From an archaeon (GTDB lineage Archaea > Nanobdellota > Nanobdellia > SCGC-AAA011-G17 > PNOQ01), in assembly GCA_018671245.1 (NCBI GenBank), contig JABHIB010000002.1, forward strand, positions 1 to 64,000: 64,000 nucleotides of DNA, given 5' to 3'. Shown piece by piece: positions 1 to 9,761 of the stretch. The notes under the pieces are model-generated. The model saw only the letters and a list, made by a program, of their open reading frames with translations. It had not been told where the DNA came from and searched no databases. The first letter of the stretch is position 1. Every line of letters starts with the position of its first letter. The position numbers and the translations under genes are program-made.

Positions 1-1
1 A

Positions 2-1738
2 AATTCTCAAGATTATTGGAGTTCTACAAAACTTAGTGTTGCAACTCCTATGGACTGGAATGTTAATAGTATTACTGCAAATGTTTGGGAAGGTTCTTTT
101 GGTGATGAACAATTATATTTATTTGTAATTGATTCGGAGGGTGAAGTAAGTAATGGCGCTCCTATAAGTTTTGGTTCTACAAGTCAAACTCCATTTTGTG
201 AAGATGGAATTTGTAATGGTGTAGAAAATTGTAATTCTTGTGAACAGGATTGCGAAGTTTGTCAAGAGTGTGTTAATGATCAGTTAATAACTGGTTGGTG
301 TGATTGTAATGGAACTAATTATCAAATAGGTTATTGTTGTGAGGGAGTTTATCAAGTTGAGTTTTGTGGACAAACTCAGACAGAAGTGATAATTGATAAT
401 GATGATATAAATACTGATTCTAATGGTAATTGGTTATCTTCAACACATTATCCTCTTTATTATGGTGATAACTATCTCTATTCTACTCCTGAATCTCAGG
501 AAGGTTTGTGGTTTGAGTGGAGTACAGATAATTTATATCCCGGATTGTATAATGTCCTTGTTTCATGGACAAATTCTCCAGGAAGGCCTTATGATGTTTC
601 TTATGAAATTACTCATGCTGATGGTGTCGATTTAGTCGAGAATGTAGATCATAGGGTCAGTGAAACTTTATGGAACCAGATTGGTCAATATAACTTTAGT
701 AATGAAGGTTCTGTTAGGGTAATAAGTGGTTCTACAGGTCCAAGTGAGGGTACTTGTGCTGATGCTGTCAAATTTTTTAAAGTTGATAACTCAGGCTGTA
801 CTTCGGATTCTCAGTGTACTGATTATGATATTTGTACTGATGATGTTTGTTCTAATGGAGTTTGTCAAAATAATAACAATGTTGCTCCTTGTGATGATAG
901 TGATCTTTGTACTGAAAATGATGTTTGTTCTAATGGGATTTGTGAGGGGACCTTGAAAGATTGTTCTGGAAATGATTTTGATGAGATTGCTAGTTGTAAT
1001 GGTGTTCCTGATGGATTGAACTTTACATGGGATTATCTTGCCGAGTTTGATTCTGTTTGTCAGACAGGAGTTTGTACAATTGGAGATAGTACATTGGAAC
1101 ATAGTTGCAACATTGAAATTTGCGGTGCTGAGTGTGAGAGTGATATTGGTTGTCAGGATACAAATCCTCTTACTGAAGATTTTTGTAATTCTAGTTGTGA
1201 ATGTGAACATATATCTCAAGAAATTATATCTCAAACTATAATAATTAAATCAGGTTGGAATGTTATTTCTGTTAATATATCAACTAATTTACCCTCTTCT
1301 GAATTAGAACCTCATTTAGTATTATCGTATGGTGAGAGAGGTTGGGAAAGAGTTTCTGAAGTTTTGGAACCTTTAAAGGCATATTATGTTTATTCTGTTT
1401 CTAGCGAGGATATTATTTATCCTTTTGAAGGAATTAGTTTAGGTTCAGAATATAAGTATGGTTTGATTGATATGGGCTGGAATTTATTTTCTGTTTCTAT
1501 TCCTGGAACATTTAATGGATTATATCCTGAGTTTGATGAGACTTTTGGATTATATGAAATTAACATTGTTGAAGGAGATTTTAGTTTTAATAGATTGAAT
1601 GTTACTAATGATATTTTACAACCTGGCCATTATTATTGGATTGATACAGGGAGTGAATTAGGGTCTCCATTAGGGTATCAGAGTGGGATAGTCGGGATCA
1701 TTCTTGAAGTTATTAGATATTTTAAAAATATAATATAA
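2..1738 (+). CDS. Secreted Cys-rich protein with golvesin/xanthan-lyase-like beta domain; 5' end lies outside the window
   Basis: Frame is open from base 2 upstream of the track's ATG at 50; CDDSDLCTENDVCSNGICEG-type repeats; YYGDNYLYSTPESQEGLWFEWSTDNLYPGLYNVLVSW...VRVIS golvesin-like block. Confidence 0.7.
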   Translation, partial: NSQDYWSSTKLSVATPMDWNVNSITANVWEGSFGDEQLYLFVIDSEGEVSNGAPISFGSTSQTPFCEDGICNGVENCNSCEQDCEVCQECVNDQLITGWCDCNGTNYQIGYCCEGVYQVEFCGQTQTEVIIDNDDINTDSNGNWLSSTHYPLYYGDNYLYSTPESQEGLWFEWSTDNLYPGLYNVLVSWTNSPGRPYDVSYEITHADGVDLVENVDHRVSETLWNQIGQYNFSNEGSVRVISGSTGPSEGTCADAVKFFKVDNSGCTSDSQCTDYDICTDDVCSNGVCQNNNNVAPCDDSDLCTENDVCSNGICEGTLKDCSGNDFDEIASCNGVPDGLNFTWDYLAEFDSVCQTGVCTIGDSTLEHSCNIEICGAECESDIGCQDTNPLTEDFCNSSCECEHISQEIISQTIIIKSGWNVISVNISTNLPSSELEPHLVLSYGERGWERVSEVLEPLKAYYVYSVSSEDIIYPFEGISLGSEYKYGLIDMGWNLFSVSIPGTFNGLYPEFDETFGLYEINIVEGDFSFNRLNVTNDILQPGHYYWIDTGSELGSPLGYQSGIVGIILEVIRYFKNII

Positions 1739-1775
1739 GATAGTTTTAAATAGAAGTTTTTTCTTTTTTATCTTT

Positions 1776-2255
1776 ATGAAAACTATTTGTGTAACTGGTG
1801 CTGTTGGAACAGGTAAAACTGAGGTTTCTAAAAAATTGGCCAGACATTTGAAATTTGATTATTTAGATGTTACTAAATTAATAAAAAAAGAGAAAATAAG
1901 TTGTGGATATGATAAGGAAAATAAATGTGATATAATTGATACCAAAGAATTAAATAAAATTTTGATTAAAAAGATAAAGGAGTCAGAAGGATTAATTATC
2001 GATTCTCATATGAGTCATTATTTGCCAAAAAGAGTTGTTGATCTTTGCATTGTTACTAAATGTGATATTGAGGTTTTAAATAAAAGATTAAAAAAGAGAA
2101 GATATTTAAAAGCAAAAATAAAATCTAATCTTGAGGCAGAGATATTTGATGTTTGTTTATTGGAAGTTAAAAAGAAAAAACACAATGTTTTAGTTATTGA
2201 TACTAGTAAGGGTATAAAAATAAGGGAGATTATAAATTATATAAAAAATGCATGA
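1776..2255 (+). CDS. Archaeal adenylate kinase-like NTPase (AK6/Fap7 family)
   Basis: N-terminal P-loop GAVGTGKTEVSKKLA, DYLDVTKL, LIIDSHMSHYLP motifs. Confidence 0.8.
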   Translation: MKTICVTGAVGTGKTEVSKKLARHLKFDYLDVTKLIKKEKISCGYDKENKCDIIDTKELNKILIKKIKESEGLIIDSHMSHYLPKRVVDLCIVTKCDIEVLNKRLKKRRYLKAKIKSNLEAEIFDVCLLEVKKKKHNVLVIDTSKGIKIREIINYIKNA

Positions 2256-2985
2256 ACTTGTATATATTTTGGGAGCTACACTTTTTGTTAGTTTAATTTC
2301 GTTTGTTGGAGTTTTTACTCTTGCAATGAAGAAAAAGGATCTAGAGAAATCAATATTATTGTTAGTTGCTCTTTCTGCAGGTGCTTTAATGGGTGGAGCT
2401 TTTCTACATTTGATTCCAGAGGCTGTTGAAAGTTCAGTTGGAGATAATGTATTTTTATTTGTATTGATAGGTTTTATAGCCTTCTTTTTTATTGAGAAAG
2501 TGCTTCATTGGAGACATTGCCACAAGGATCATTGCGAAGTACATAGTTTTGCTTATATGAATATTTTTGGAGATGGAGTTCATAATTTTATTGATGGATT
2601 AATTATAGCTGTAAGTTTTATGATAGATGTTCAAGTAGGTATTGTTTCAACAACTGCTATAATCTTACACGAAGTTCCGCAAGAAATTGGAGATTTCGGA
2701 GTTTTATTACACGGAGGATTTAGTAAGGTTAAGGCTCTTGTTTTAAATTTTATTTCTGCAGTTACTGCTATTGTAGGAGGAGTTGTAGGATATCTTCTGT
2801 CTGGGGTTGCTGAAACATTCACTTTAATTTTATTACCTTTTGCAGCTGGAGGATTTATTTATATAGCTGCTTCGGATTTAATTCCTGAGTTGAGACAGGA
2901 GAAAGACATCTGGAAGTCTTCGTTAATTTTTTTGGTTTTTTTGATAGGTATTTTCTTAATGTATGCAGTTAAGTTTTTAGAGTGA
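2248..2985 (+). CDS. ZIP family metal transporter
   Basis: Multi-TM; GDGVHNFIDGL and HEVPQEIGDFGVLLHGG motifs. Confidence 0.9.
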   Translation: MHELVYILGATLFVSLISFVGVFTLAMKKKDLEKSILLLVALSAGALMGGAFLHLIPEAVESSVGDNVFLFVLIGFIAFFFIEKVLHWRHCHKDHCEVHSFAYMNIFGDGVHNFIDGLIIAVSFMIDVQVGIVSTTAIILHEVPQEIGDFGVLLHGGFSKVKALVLNFISAVTAIVGGVVGYLLSGVAETFTLILLPFAAGGFIYIAASDLIPELRQEKDIWKSSLIFLVFLIGIFLMYAVKFLE

Positions 2986-3017
2986 TTTTAGTTAGTTTTT
3001 TAAATTAAAATTATTGT

Positions 3018-3554
3018 GTGTTAATTATGAAACAATTTGTTTTTAAACAGGATATAGGATTTGAAAAACATCTCGGTATAGAAACTGAGAGGATTTCTAT
3101 AATTGAACCTCCTGTTAAGAGTTTTCATAATATGGTTAAAAAAGCTAAAGGGCCAGTTATTATTTTGGGTGGTGATGAGAAAATCAATAGATTGGCTGTT
3201 GAGAATAAGAAAGTAAGTATTTTATTGAGTCCAGAAAGAAATGATAGAAAAGATTCATTATTTATTAGGAGAAGTGGATTAAATCAAGTTCTTTGCAAAT
3301 TGGCTGCGAAAAATAATGTTTCAGTAGGTTTTGATTTTAGTTCTGTGTTGAAAAGTTCTGAAAAAAAGCGAGCTAGGATAATTGGGAGAATGGCACAAAA
3401 TGTTAAGTTGTGTAGGAAGTATAAAGTTGGAATAGTTGTTGCTAGTTTTGCTTCAAATAAATTTGAATTGAGAAGTAATGATTCTTTGAGATCTTTTTGT
3501 AAGGTCATTGGAATGGATACTAAACAAATAAAGTCGATTTTTGGAAAAATTTAA
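3018..3554 (+). CDS. rnp3: RNase P protein component 3 (Rpp30)
   Basis: PHP-like Rpp30 layout: LLSPERNDRKDSLFIRRSGLNQVLCKLAAKNNVSVGFDFSSVL. Confidence 0.75.
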   Translation: MLIMKQFVFKQDIGFEKHLGIETERISIIEPPVKSFHNMVKKAKGPVIILGGDEKINRLAVENKKVSILLSPERNDRKDSLFIRRSGLNQVLCKLAAKNNVSVGFDFSSVLKSSEKKRARIIGRMAQNVKLCRKYKVGIVVASFASNKFELRSNDSLRSFCKVIGMDTKQIKSIFGKI

Positions 3555-3591
3555 CGAAAGTTTTATAAAGATTTTACTCAATAAGTGGTAT

Positions 3592-4233
3592 ATGGAAGAA
3601 GAGGTACAAATAAATTTTGTTCGACCTATGTTGGTTCTTAAAATTAGGGAAACTTATAAGGCTCCTTATCATAAGAATAAATATATTTCTGTAAAAAAAC
3701 CTGATGTTATGGATAAGTCTGGTTTTAAAAAATTGATTCAGGGATATACATCAAATTGGTCTAGCGGGATTTATGATTTACAATATTTACAATCTAAGCG
3801 AACTAAGATGTTTAATGAGATGTATGCTACTTTTGTTAGATTCGATGTTAGAGATGGAAAAGTTGTAAAGTTTTGGAAGTTGTCGCCATATTCTAAAAAA
3901 GAATACCCTTGCTGGGAGTATTTCAGAGAGGGCCTAAGGAGAAGGAAGGAAATGAAAAAGAAAGCATTAAAGAAAAAAGCGGTGAAGAAAAAACCGGTTA
4001 AAAAGAAAGTAATTAAAAAAACAGCTGTAAAAAAGAAAGTGGTTAAGAAGAAGCTTGTTAAGAAACCAGTTGTTAAGAAAGTTATTAAGAAAAAACCGGC
4101 AAAAAAAACAGTTAAGAAAGTAGTAAAAAAAGCAGTAAAAAAGGCAGTTAAGAAAGTTGTTAAGAAGAAGCCTGTTAAGAAAAAGATTGCTAAGAAAAAA
4201 ACTGTTAAGAAGAAGCCTGCTAAGAAAAAGTAA
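3592..4233 (+). CDS. Conserved protein with histone-H1-like lysine-rich tail
   Basis: ORF in track begins at TTG 3541; a TATA-like tttataaag about 25 nt before ATG 3592 supports a leaderless start there; about 90 aa C-terminal KKxVKKK tail. Confidence 0.75.
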   Translation: MEEEVQINFVRPMLVLKIRETYKAPYHKNKYISVKKPDVMDKSGFKKLIQGYTSNWSSGIYDLQYLQSKRTKMFNEMYATFVRFDVRDGKVVKFWKLSPYSKKEYPCWEYFREGLRRRKEMKKKALKKKAVKKKPVKKKVIKKTAVKKKVVKKKLVKKPVVKKVIKKKPAKKTVKKVVKKAVKKAVKKVVKKKPVKKKIAKKKTVKKKPAKKK

Positions 4234-4251
4234 ATAACGATCTTAAAATTG

Positions 4252-4296
4252 TGGTTTAGTTTTAAACCATTTTTATTTTTTTATTTTTTTATAAAA
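4252..4296. terminator. Hairpin plus T-tract between convergent genes
   Basis: 7-bp perfect stem tggttta-gttt-taaacca (4252-4269) followed by T-rich run. Confidence 0.5.
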
Positions 4297-4298
4297 AA

Positions 4299-4700
4299 CT
4301 ATTTGTTATATTTTTTTAGAAATTCTTGTTCATTATTAAATTTTGGAAAATCTTTATGATGCCTTGGAGTAAGAAAACTTTCATCATCTTCATGTTTTAT
4401 TCCACACCAATATATTTCACTCCTTCCTGCTATTTCTGTAGCATAGTTAAGTAATCCATTAGTGTATCCACAGTATGTGCAGTTAATTTTCTCAATTTTA
4501 TTTAGATATCTTAGTTTCTTCCGGTCCATCTTTATATATTTTGATCTGTCAACTAAATCTAGATTACATAGTCTAAATCCTATATTGTGATAAAGCTCTA
4601 ATGATATGTCCATTATCACTGCAGGAATAATAAAAGGATATAAAACTAGTGCAGTCAAACTATGTTTCAATTTCATATTTTCTTTTAGCTTGTAATCCAT
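4299..4700 (-). CDS. Conserved hypothetical protein with CxxC
   Basis: Intact ORF; LNKIEKINCTYCGYTNGLLNYATEIAGRSEIYWCGIKH block. Confidence 0.65.
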   Translation of the reverse strand: MDYKLKENMKLKHSLTALVLYPFIIPAVIMDISLELYHNIGFRLCNLDLVDRSKYIKMDRKKLRYLNKIEKINCTYCGYTNGLLNYATEIAGRSEIYWCGIKHEDDESFLTPRHHKDFPKFNNEQEFLKKYNK

Positions 4701-4864
4701 TTTATCTATAAATTATTCATATCATTTAAACTTTATTATTATTTTTATCAAATTCTAGGTTTTTTGGTATGTATTAATTATAGAAAATTTTATAAAGTGA
4801 TTTATTTTATGTTTCGTTGAATAGAGAGAAGCAAAACACGGCGACTTCTCGGGTATATAATAAT

Positions 4865-5215
4865 ATGAAACCCATGCTGCCAACACTAAAAGAAAAGAAA
4901 AGATACATTGTGTTTGAGATAATTTCAGATGAAAAGATAAGTAGTATATTAGCAAAAAAAACTATTAGTGATGATTGTTTGAAATTTCTTGGAGAATTAG
5001 GTGTATCTCGAAGTGGTTTGATGATCATAAGTGACCAATTTAAAGATAATATTGGAATAGTTAAGGCCAATAATAAGTATGTAGATGAAGTAAAAACAGC
5101 ATTATCTTTAATAAAAAAGATCGATAACAAAAAAGTCATAGTAAACACAATAGGAGTATCTGGCACATTAAAAAAAGCAAAAATCAAATTTATTGAAAAA
5201 ATGGAGGCAAAATAA
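4865..5215 (+). CDS. rnp2: RNase P protein component 2 (Pop5)
   Basis: MKPMLPTLKEKKRYIVFEI start and KANNKYVDEVKTALSLIKKI.NKKVIVNTIGVSGTLKKAK; start trimmed from track start 4817. Confidence 0.75.
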   Translation: MKPMLPTLKEKKRYIVFEIISDEKISSILAKKTISDDCLKFLGELGVSRSGLMIISDQFKDNIGIVKANNKYVDEVKTALSLIKKIDNKKVIVNTIGVSGTLKKAKIKFIEKMEAK

Positions 5216-5218
5216 AAA

Positions 5219-5941
5219 ATGCAACAAGGTAACTCAGTAACTCATCAAATGATGGGGTACGATAGGGCAAGTATGTTTAGTCCTGATGGAAGATTATTTC
5301 AGGTAGAATATGCTAAAAAGACAGTAAAACAAGGGACTGCAGTACTAGGAATGGTCTGTAGTGATGGTGTTCTTCTAGTAGCTGATAGAAGGGTTCTAGA
5401 TAGATTGATAGTTTCTCAAACAGTTGAGAAAATATTTCAAGTAGATGATCATATTTCTGCTGCTGCTTGTGGTATAATGAGCGATGGTAGGATTCTTATT
5501 GAAAAATCTCAACTTTTAGCACAGCAACATAAGGTTACATATGATGAACCTATAGATGTTAGAAGTTTAGTTAAGGATATTTGTAATACAAAACAATCAT
5601 TTACACAGTATGGTGGTGCAAGGCCTTTCGGTGTTTCACTTTTGTATGCTGGAATTGATGATAAACCTAGATTATTTATGTCTGATCCCACTGGTGTTCA
5701 CTGGGAATACAGGGCAAATGCTATTGGTGAATATGAGGATGAATTAAAAGAAATTCTACTTAAAGAGTATAAAGAAACTATGACTGTTGAAGAAGGATTG
5801 AAGTTAGGTGTTGGAGCATTGAAGAGTGTTTTAGGAAAAGAGTTCAGTGTTGAAAGACTTGATGGATCATATATAAAATCTAATGAAAAGAAATTTCATA
5901 GGATCACTAAAGAAGGCTTTAAGAAAATTTTGAGGAAATAA
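5219..5941 (+). CDS. psmA: Proteasome subunit alpha
   Basis: GYDRASMFSPDGRLFQVEYAKKTVKQGTAVLG. Confidence 0.97.
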   Translation: MQQGNSVTHQMMGYDRASMFSPDGRLFQVEYAKKTVKQGTAVLGMVCSDGVLLVADRRVLDRLIVSQTVEKIFQVDDHISAAACGIMSDGRILIEKSQLLAQQHKVTYDEPIDVRSLVKDICNTKQSFTQYGGARPFGVSLLYAGIDDKPRLFMSDPTGVHWEYRANAIGEYEDELKEILLKEYKETMTVEEGLKLGVGALKSVLGKEFSVERLDGSYIKSNEKKFHRITKEGFKKILRK

Positions 5942-5942
5942 A

Positions 5943-6644
5943 ATGACTAATATTGAAGATGCAGTAATTGCTAGGTTAAAAACGCACGGACAAAATTTTG
6001 AGATTCTTGTAGATTGTGAAAAAGCTATAGCGTATAAACAAGGAAATGCTGAATTAAGTGATGCACTTGTTTCTGATGCTATCTATAAAGATACCAAAAA
6101 AGGAGAGCAAGCATCTGAAAGTGATTTAAAAGAAATTTTTGGTAGTGAGGATGTTAACCAAATCTCTGAAAAAATAATCAAAGATGGTGAGATTCAACTT
6201 ACTACAGAGTATAGAACAAAGTTAAGAGAGAGTAAGAAGAAAGAAGTGATTGATTTAATAGTCAGAAATGCTATGGATCCTAAAACTGGATTACCTCATC
6301 CTCCTCAAAGAATTGAGAATGCGATGAATGAAGCAGGAATTAAGATTGATGAGTTTAAAAACGCTGAATCTCAAATAAAAGACATAGTTAAAGGCATGAC
6401 TTCGGTTTTGCCTATTAGTTATGAATTGAAGAGAGTGGCTTTTACTGTTCCTGCAGAATTTACTGGGGCTAGTTATGCTGTTTTTAAAAGATATGGCACT
6501 ATCCTCAAGGAAGATTGGCAAAATGATGGAAGTTTAGTTGTCCAAGTTGAAGTTCCAGCTGGATTACAAAATAAATTGTTTGATGACATTAATCATTTGA
6601 CTCAAGGAAGAATTGAGTCACAAGTAATAGAAAAGAAAGAATAA
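5943..6644 (+). CDS. Ribosome maturation protein SDO1/SBDS
   Basis: SBDS fold sequence TTEYRTKLRESKKKEVIDLIVRNAMDPKTGLPHPPQRIENAM. Confidence 0.95.
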   Translation: MTNIEDAVIARLKTHGQNFEILVDCEKAIAYKQGNAELSDALVSDAIYKDTKKGEQASESDLKEIFGSEDVNQISEKIIKDGEIQLTTEYRTKLRESKKKEVIDLIVRNAMDPKTGLPHPPQRIENAMNEAGIKIDEFKNAESQIKDIVKGMTSVLPISYELKRVAFTVPAEFTGASYAVFKRYGTILKEDWQNDGSLVVQVEVPAGLQNKLFDDINHLTQGRIESQVIEKKE

Positions 6645-6649
6645 AAATT

Positions 6650-7351
6650 ATGGAGAAAAAAATGACGAGCAAATTATTATTTAAGGAAAGGGGCTTAGTT
6701 ATACCGGGTCAAGAATTGGCTGCAGGTATGGACTATTTGCCTGGAGTTGGCACTCTTCGAAGTGGAGATAATATAGTGTCAACATCTGTTGGACTTGGAG
6801 ACGTAAACGGAAAAGTTATTAGAGTAATTCCGTTAAAAGGAAAGTATATCCCTAAAGTTGGAGATACAGTAATAGGAAAAGTATCAGATATTCTGATTTC
6901 CGGATGGAGATTAAATATTGGTTGGGCTTTTTTAGCAGGTTTAAGACTTGCTGAAGCAAGCAGAGATTATATACCAAATGATGCTGATCTTTCTAGATAT
7001 TTTAATGTTGGGGAATATGTTGTTTGTAAAATTACAAAAATTTCAGGCACTAAATTTATTGATGTTACTGCAAAAGGTCCTGGTTTGAGAAAATTAGGTA
7101 AGGGCAGAGTCATAAGTTGTCAATCAACAAAAGTTCCTAGAATTATTGGAAAGCAAGGTAGTATGATTTCTACAATCAAAGAAGCTACTGGTTGCAATAT
7201 AACTGTAGGACAAAATGGAATTGTTTGGATTTCAGGAGAAGATTCTAAGATGGAATTTTTAGTTGAAAAAGCAATTAGAAAGATAGAAAATGAATCACAC
7301 AAATCTGGATTGACTGAAACAATTGGTCAGTTCTTAGAGGAGAATAAGTAA
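6650..7351 (+). CDS. rrp4: Exosome complex RNA-binding protein Rrp4
   Basis: S1 plus KH domain; VPRIIGKQGSMISTIKEATGCNITVGQNGIVWI. Confidence 0.95.
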   Translation: MEKKMTSKLLFKERGLVIPGQELAAGMDYLPGVGTLRSGDNIVSTSVGLGDVNGKVIRVIPLKGKYIPKVGDTVIGKVSDILISGWRLNIGWAFLAGLRLAEASRDYIPNDADLSRYFNVGEYVVCKITKISGTKFIDVTAKGPGLRKLGKGRVISCQSTKVPRIIGKQGSMISTIKEATGCNITVGQNGIVWISGEDSKMEFLVEKAIRKIENESHKSGLTETIGQFLEENK

Positions 7352-7352
7352 A

Positions 7353-8069
7353 ATGGCAAAGAAATTTCAAAGAAATGATAAAAGAAAAATAGATGAAATT
7401 AGGCCAATGGAAGCAAAAGTTGGAGTAGTTCCATCTGCTGAAGGAAGCGCTATGTTCAAAATGGGAAAGACTATAGCTATTGCTGCAGTTAGAGGACCTA
7501 GACAAGTTGTTCCTGCACACAAACAAAAGTCAGATAGGGGATTATTAAGATGTACATATGATCTTATGAGCTTTTCAGTTAATGATAGGAAAAGACCTGG
7601 TCCAAGTAGAAGAAGTAGTGAGATATCTATGGTAATTGAGAATTCTTTGTTACCGGCTATGGATCTATCAAAACTGCCTTATACTTCTGTTGATTTATAT
7701 GTTTATATAACTCAAGCAGATGCTGGAACAAGATGTGTTGGTATAAATGCAGCTTCTTTAGCACTTGCAGATGCTGGAATTCCTATGAAGGAATTGGTTT
7801 CTGCTGTTGCTGTTGGTAAAGTTGATGGAAATGTTATTCTTGATTTAGATAAGTTTGAAGAAGATCAAGGTGAGTTCCCAACTGATATTCCTATAGCAAT
7901 GATGCCTAAAGTTGGAAAAATAACTCTTTTACAGTTAGATGGAAAAGTTTCTCAAAAAGAATTGGATGAAGCTATGAAACTTGCTGAGAAGGGTTGTAAG
8001 GATGCACAAGAAGTTATGGAAGAAGCATTTCGTGTCAAATATGATTTGGATGGAGGGAAGAAAGAATGA
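7353..8069 (+). CDS. rrp41: Exosome complex exonuclease Rrp41
   Basis: RNase PH family; RCTYDLMSFSVNDRKRPGPSRRSSEIS. Confidence 0.95.
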   Translation: MAKKFQRNDKRKIDEIRPMEAKVGVVPSAEGSAMFKMGKTIAIAAVRGPRQVVPAHKQKSDRGLLRCTYDLMSFSVNDRKRPGPSRRSSEISMVIENSLLPAMDLSKLPYTSVDLYVYITQADAGTRCVGINAASLALADAGIPMKELVSAVAVGKVDGNVILDLDKFEEDQGEFPTDIPIAMMPKVGKITLLQLDGKVSQKELDEAMKLAEKGCKDAQEVMEEAFRVKYDLDGGKKE

Positions 8070-8836
8070 AAAGTTACATAAAATCTTTAATAGAAAATGG
8101 TCAGAGAGTTGATGGAAGAAAATTAACTGATGTTAGAGATATTGTCATAACAAATGATGTTTCTACTAAAGCTGAGGGTTCAGCTAGAGTTAAGTGGGGA
8201 GATACAGAAGTAATTGCTGGTGTTAAAATGTCAGTTGGTACACCTTATGGTGATTCTCCTGATAAGGGAACTTTAATGGTTACTTCAGAACTTTTACCAA
8301 TGGCAAATGAAGCTTTTTCAGCTGGTCCTCCTTCAATTGAGTCTATTGAATTAGCTAGAGTAATTGATAGAGGAATTAGAGAGTCTAATATGATAGATTT
8401 GAAAAAATTATGTATTAAAGAAGGAGAAGCTGTTTGGACAGTTTTTGTTGATTTATATATAATTAATGATGCTGGTAATATTCTAGATGCTGCTGCTTTG
8501 GCTGCTGTTTCTGCATTAAAGGATTCATTAATTCCTACATTGGAAGAAGGTAATAAAGTTGATTACGATACTCCAACAAAGAATAAGTTGCCTTTGATTG
8601 AAGATAGAATACCTTTAACTTCAACTGTATTTAAGAGTGGAAATAAATTATTTGTTGATCCAGTTTTAGAAGAAACAAGTGAAGTTGATGCAAGAGTAAC
8701 GATAGGAATCTCAGCAAGTGGAGATATCAATGCTATGCAAAAAGGTGGAGCAGGTTTTTTCACAATAGATGAAGTTAATGAAGCTGTAAAGATGGCTAAG
8801 GTTGTCACAGATTCGTTGAGGAAGATTTTAAAGTGA
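8066..8836 (+). CDS. rrp42: Exosome complex component Rrp42
   Basis: RNase PH family; GQRVDGRKLTDVRDI...ARVIDRGIRES; overlaps the previous gene. Confidence 0.95.
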   Translation: MKSYIKSLIENGQRVDGRKLTDVRDIVITNDVSTKAEGSARVKWGDTEVIAGVKMSVGTPYGDSPDKGTLMVTSELLPMANEAFSAGPPSIESIELARVIDRGIRESNMIDLKKLCIKEGEAVWTVFVDLYIINDAGNILDAAALAAVSALKDSLIPTLEEGNKVDYDTPTKNKLPLIEDRIPLTSTVFKSGNKLFVDPVLEETSEVDARVTIGISASGDINAMQKGGAGFFTIDEVNEAVKMAKVVTDSLRKILK

Positions 8837-9024
8837 AACACACAAAGTATGAAAAAGCAAGAATAATTGGTGCTAGGTCTCTGCAGTTAGCTGCAGGGGC
8901 ACCAGTATTGATTAAATTGTCTAAAGCTGAATTGGAGTCTATTAATTTTAGTACTGTTAAAATCGCAGAACTTGAGTATGAAAAGAAAGTCTTGCCAATT
9001 AGTATTAAAAGACAGTTAGCTTAA
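8833..9024 (+). CDS. rpoK: DNA-directed RNA polymerase subunit K
   Basis: KYEKARIIGARSLQLAAGAPVLIKL; GTG start. Confidence 0.85.
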   Translation: MKHTKYEKARIIGARSLQLAAGAPVLIKLSKAELESINFSTVKIAELEYEKKVLPISIKRQLA

Positions 9025-9037
9025 TTCATTTTTAAAG

Positions 9038-9718
9038 ATGAAATACAAAATTGGTAATATCAACCCTATTGATTTTTCTTTTTTTATCGGAGGCATAGAG
9101 TTTTTTGCTTTGTTTTTAATGGGGCTTTTTATTTTCAATTTTGATATAATTATTAGTAATACTTTTTATGGATTTCCAATAGGTTTTTTTGGAACTTTTA
9201 TGTTGTTAATTATTTTTAATTATTTTTGTAGTAAAACTAGATATGGTCTTAGATTATCTTGCTGTAATGAGAAAAAACTTGTTAAGAAAGTAGAGCCTTG
9301 GTCTGCTTCTATTATTGGAGGAATATTCTTATTTATTTTATTTGTTATTCAGAGTTATTACCCTTGGATTCCTAATTATGGATTTTATTATGGTAGAATT
9401 TTAATGGGATTTTTTGCAACTTTTGTTGCTGTTATCGCAGGTACTTTTCTATATAATTATAATCCCTTAAAATTTAGAATTTGGTTTGGAGATAAATTAT
9501 TCATTCTAAATAAAGTTAGTGTTTTGAAGGTGGGTCTGTTTGTTTCTTTTATGGAGGCAATGATCTTGCCAATTATGTTTTTTTTTCTTTCCCATTCCCA
9601 TTCTACTATTTTATATGCTTTTTCTGGATTTTTCGCAGGAGCGATTGCCGCATTTGTTAGCTCTTTATGTTATAATCGTTTTGCTGGAAAAAGGTTTCAG
9701 ATTGAATTTAGTGTCTAA
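9038..9718 (+). CDS. Multi-pass membrane protein of unknown function
   Basis: Intact ORF with several hydrophobic segments. Confidence 0.6.
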   Translation: MKYKIGNINPIDFSFFIGGIEFFALFLMGLFIFNFDIIISNTFYGFPIGFFGTFMLLIIFNYFCSKTRYGLRLSCCNEKKLVKKVEPWSASIIGGIFLFILFVIQSYYPWIPNYGFYYGRILMGFFATFVAVIAGTFLYNYNPLKFRIWFGDKLFILNKVSVLKVGLFVSFMEAMILPIMFFFLSHSHSTILYAFSGFFAGAIAAFVSSLCYNRFAGKRFQIEFSV

Positions 9719-9761
9719 ATCAACAAAATCTTTATAAGTAAATATTCTACTTGTTAATCTA

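Noticed and set aside
791-1234. 147-aa minus-strand ORF
   Set aside because: Antisense to the Cys-rich secreted protein, Thr/Ile/Asn-rich composition typical of a spurious frame.
4807-5187. 126-aa and 66-aa minus-strand ORFs over Pop5
   Set aside because: Opposite strand of a recognisable RNase P subunit; Phe/Ser/Leu-rich antisense composition.
5219-8836. Proteasome-exosome gene block considered as unusual
   Set aside because: A well-known conserved archaeal superoperon; ordinary.
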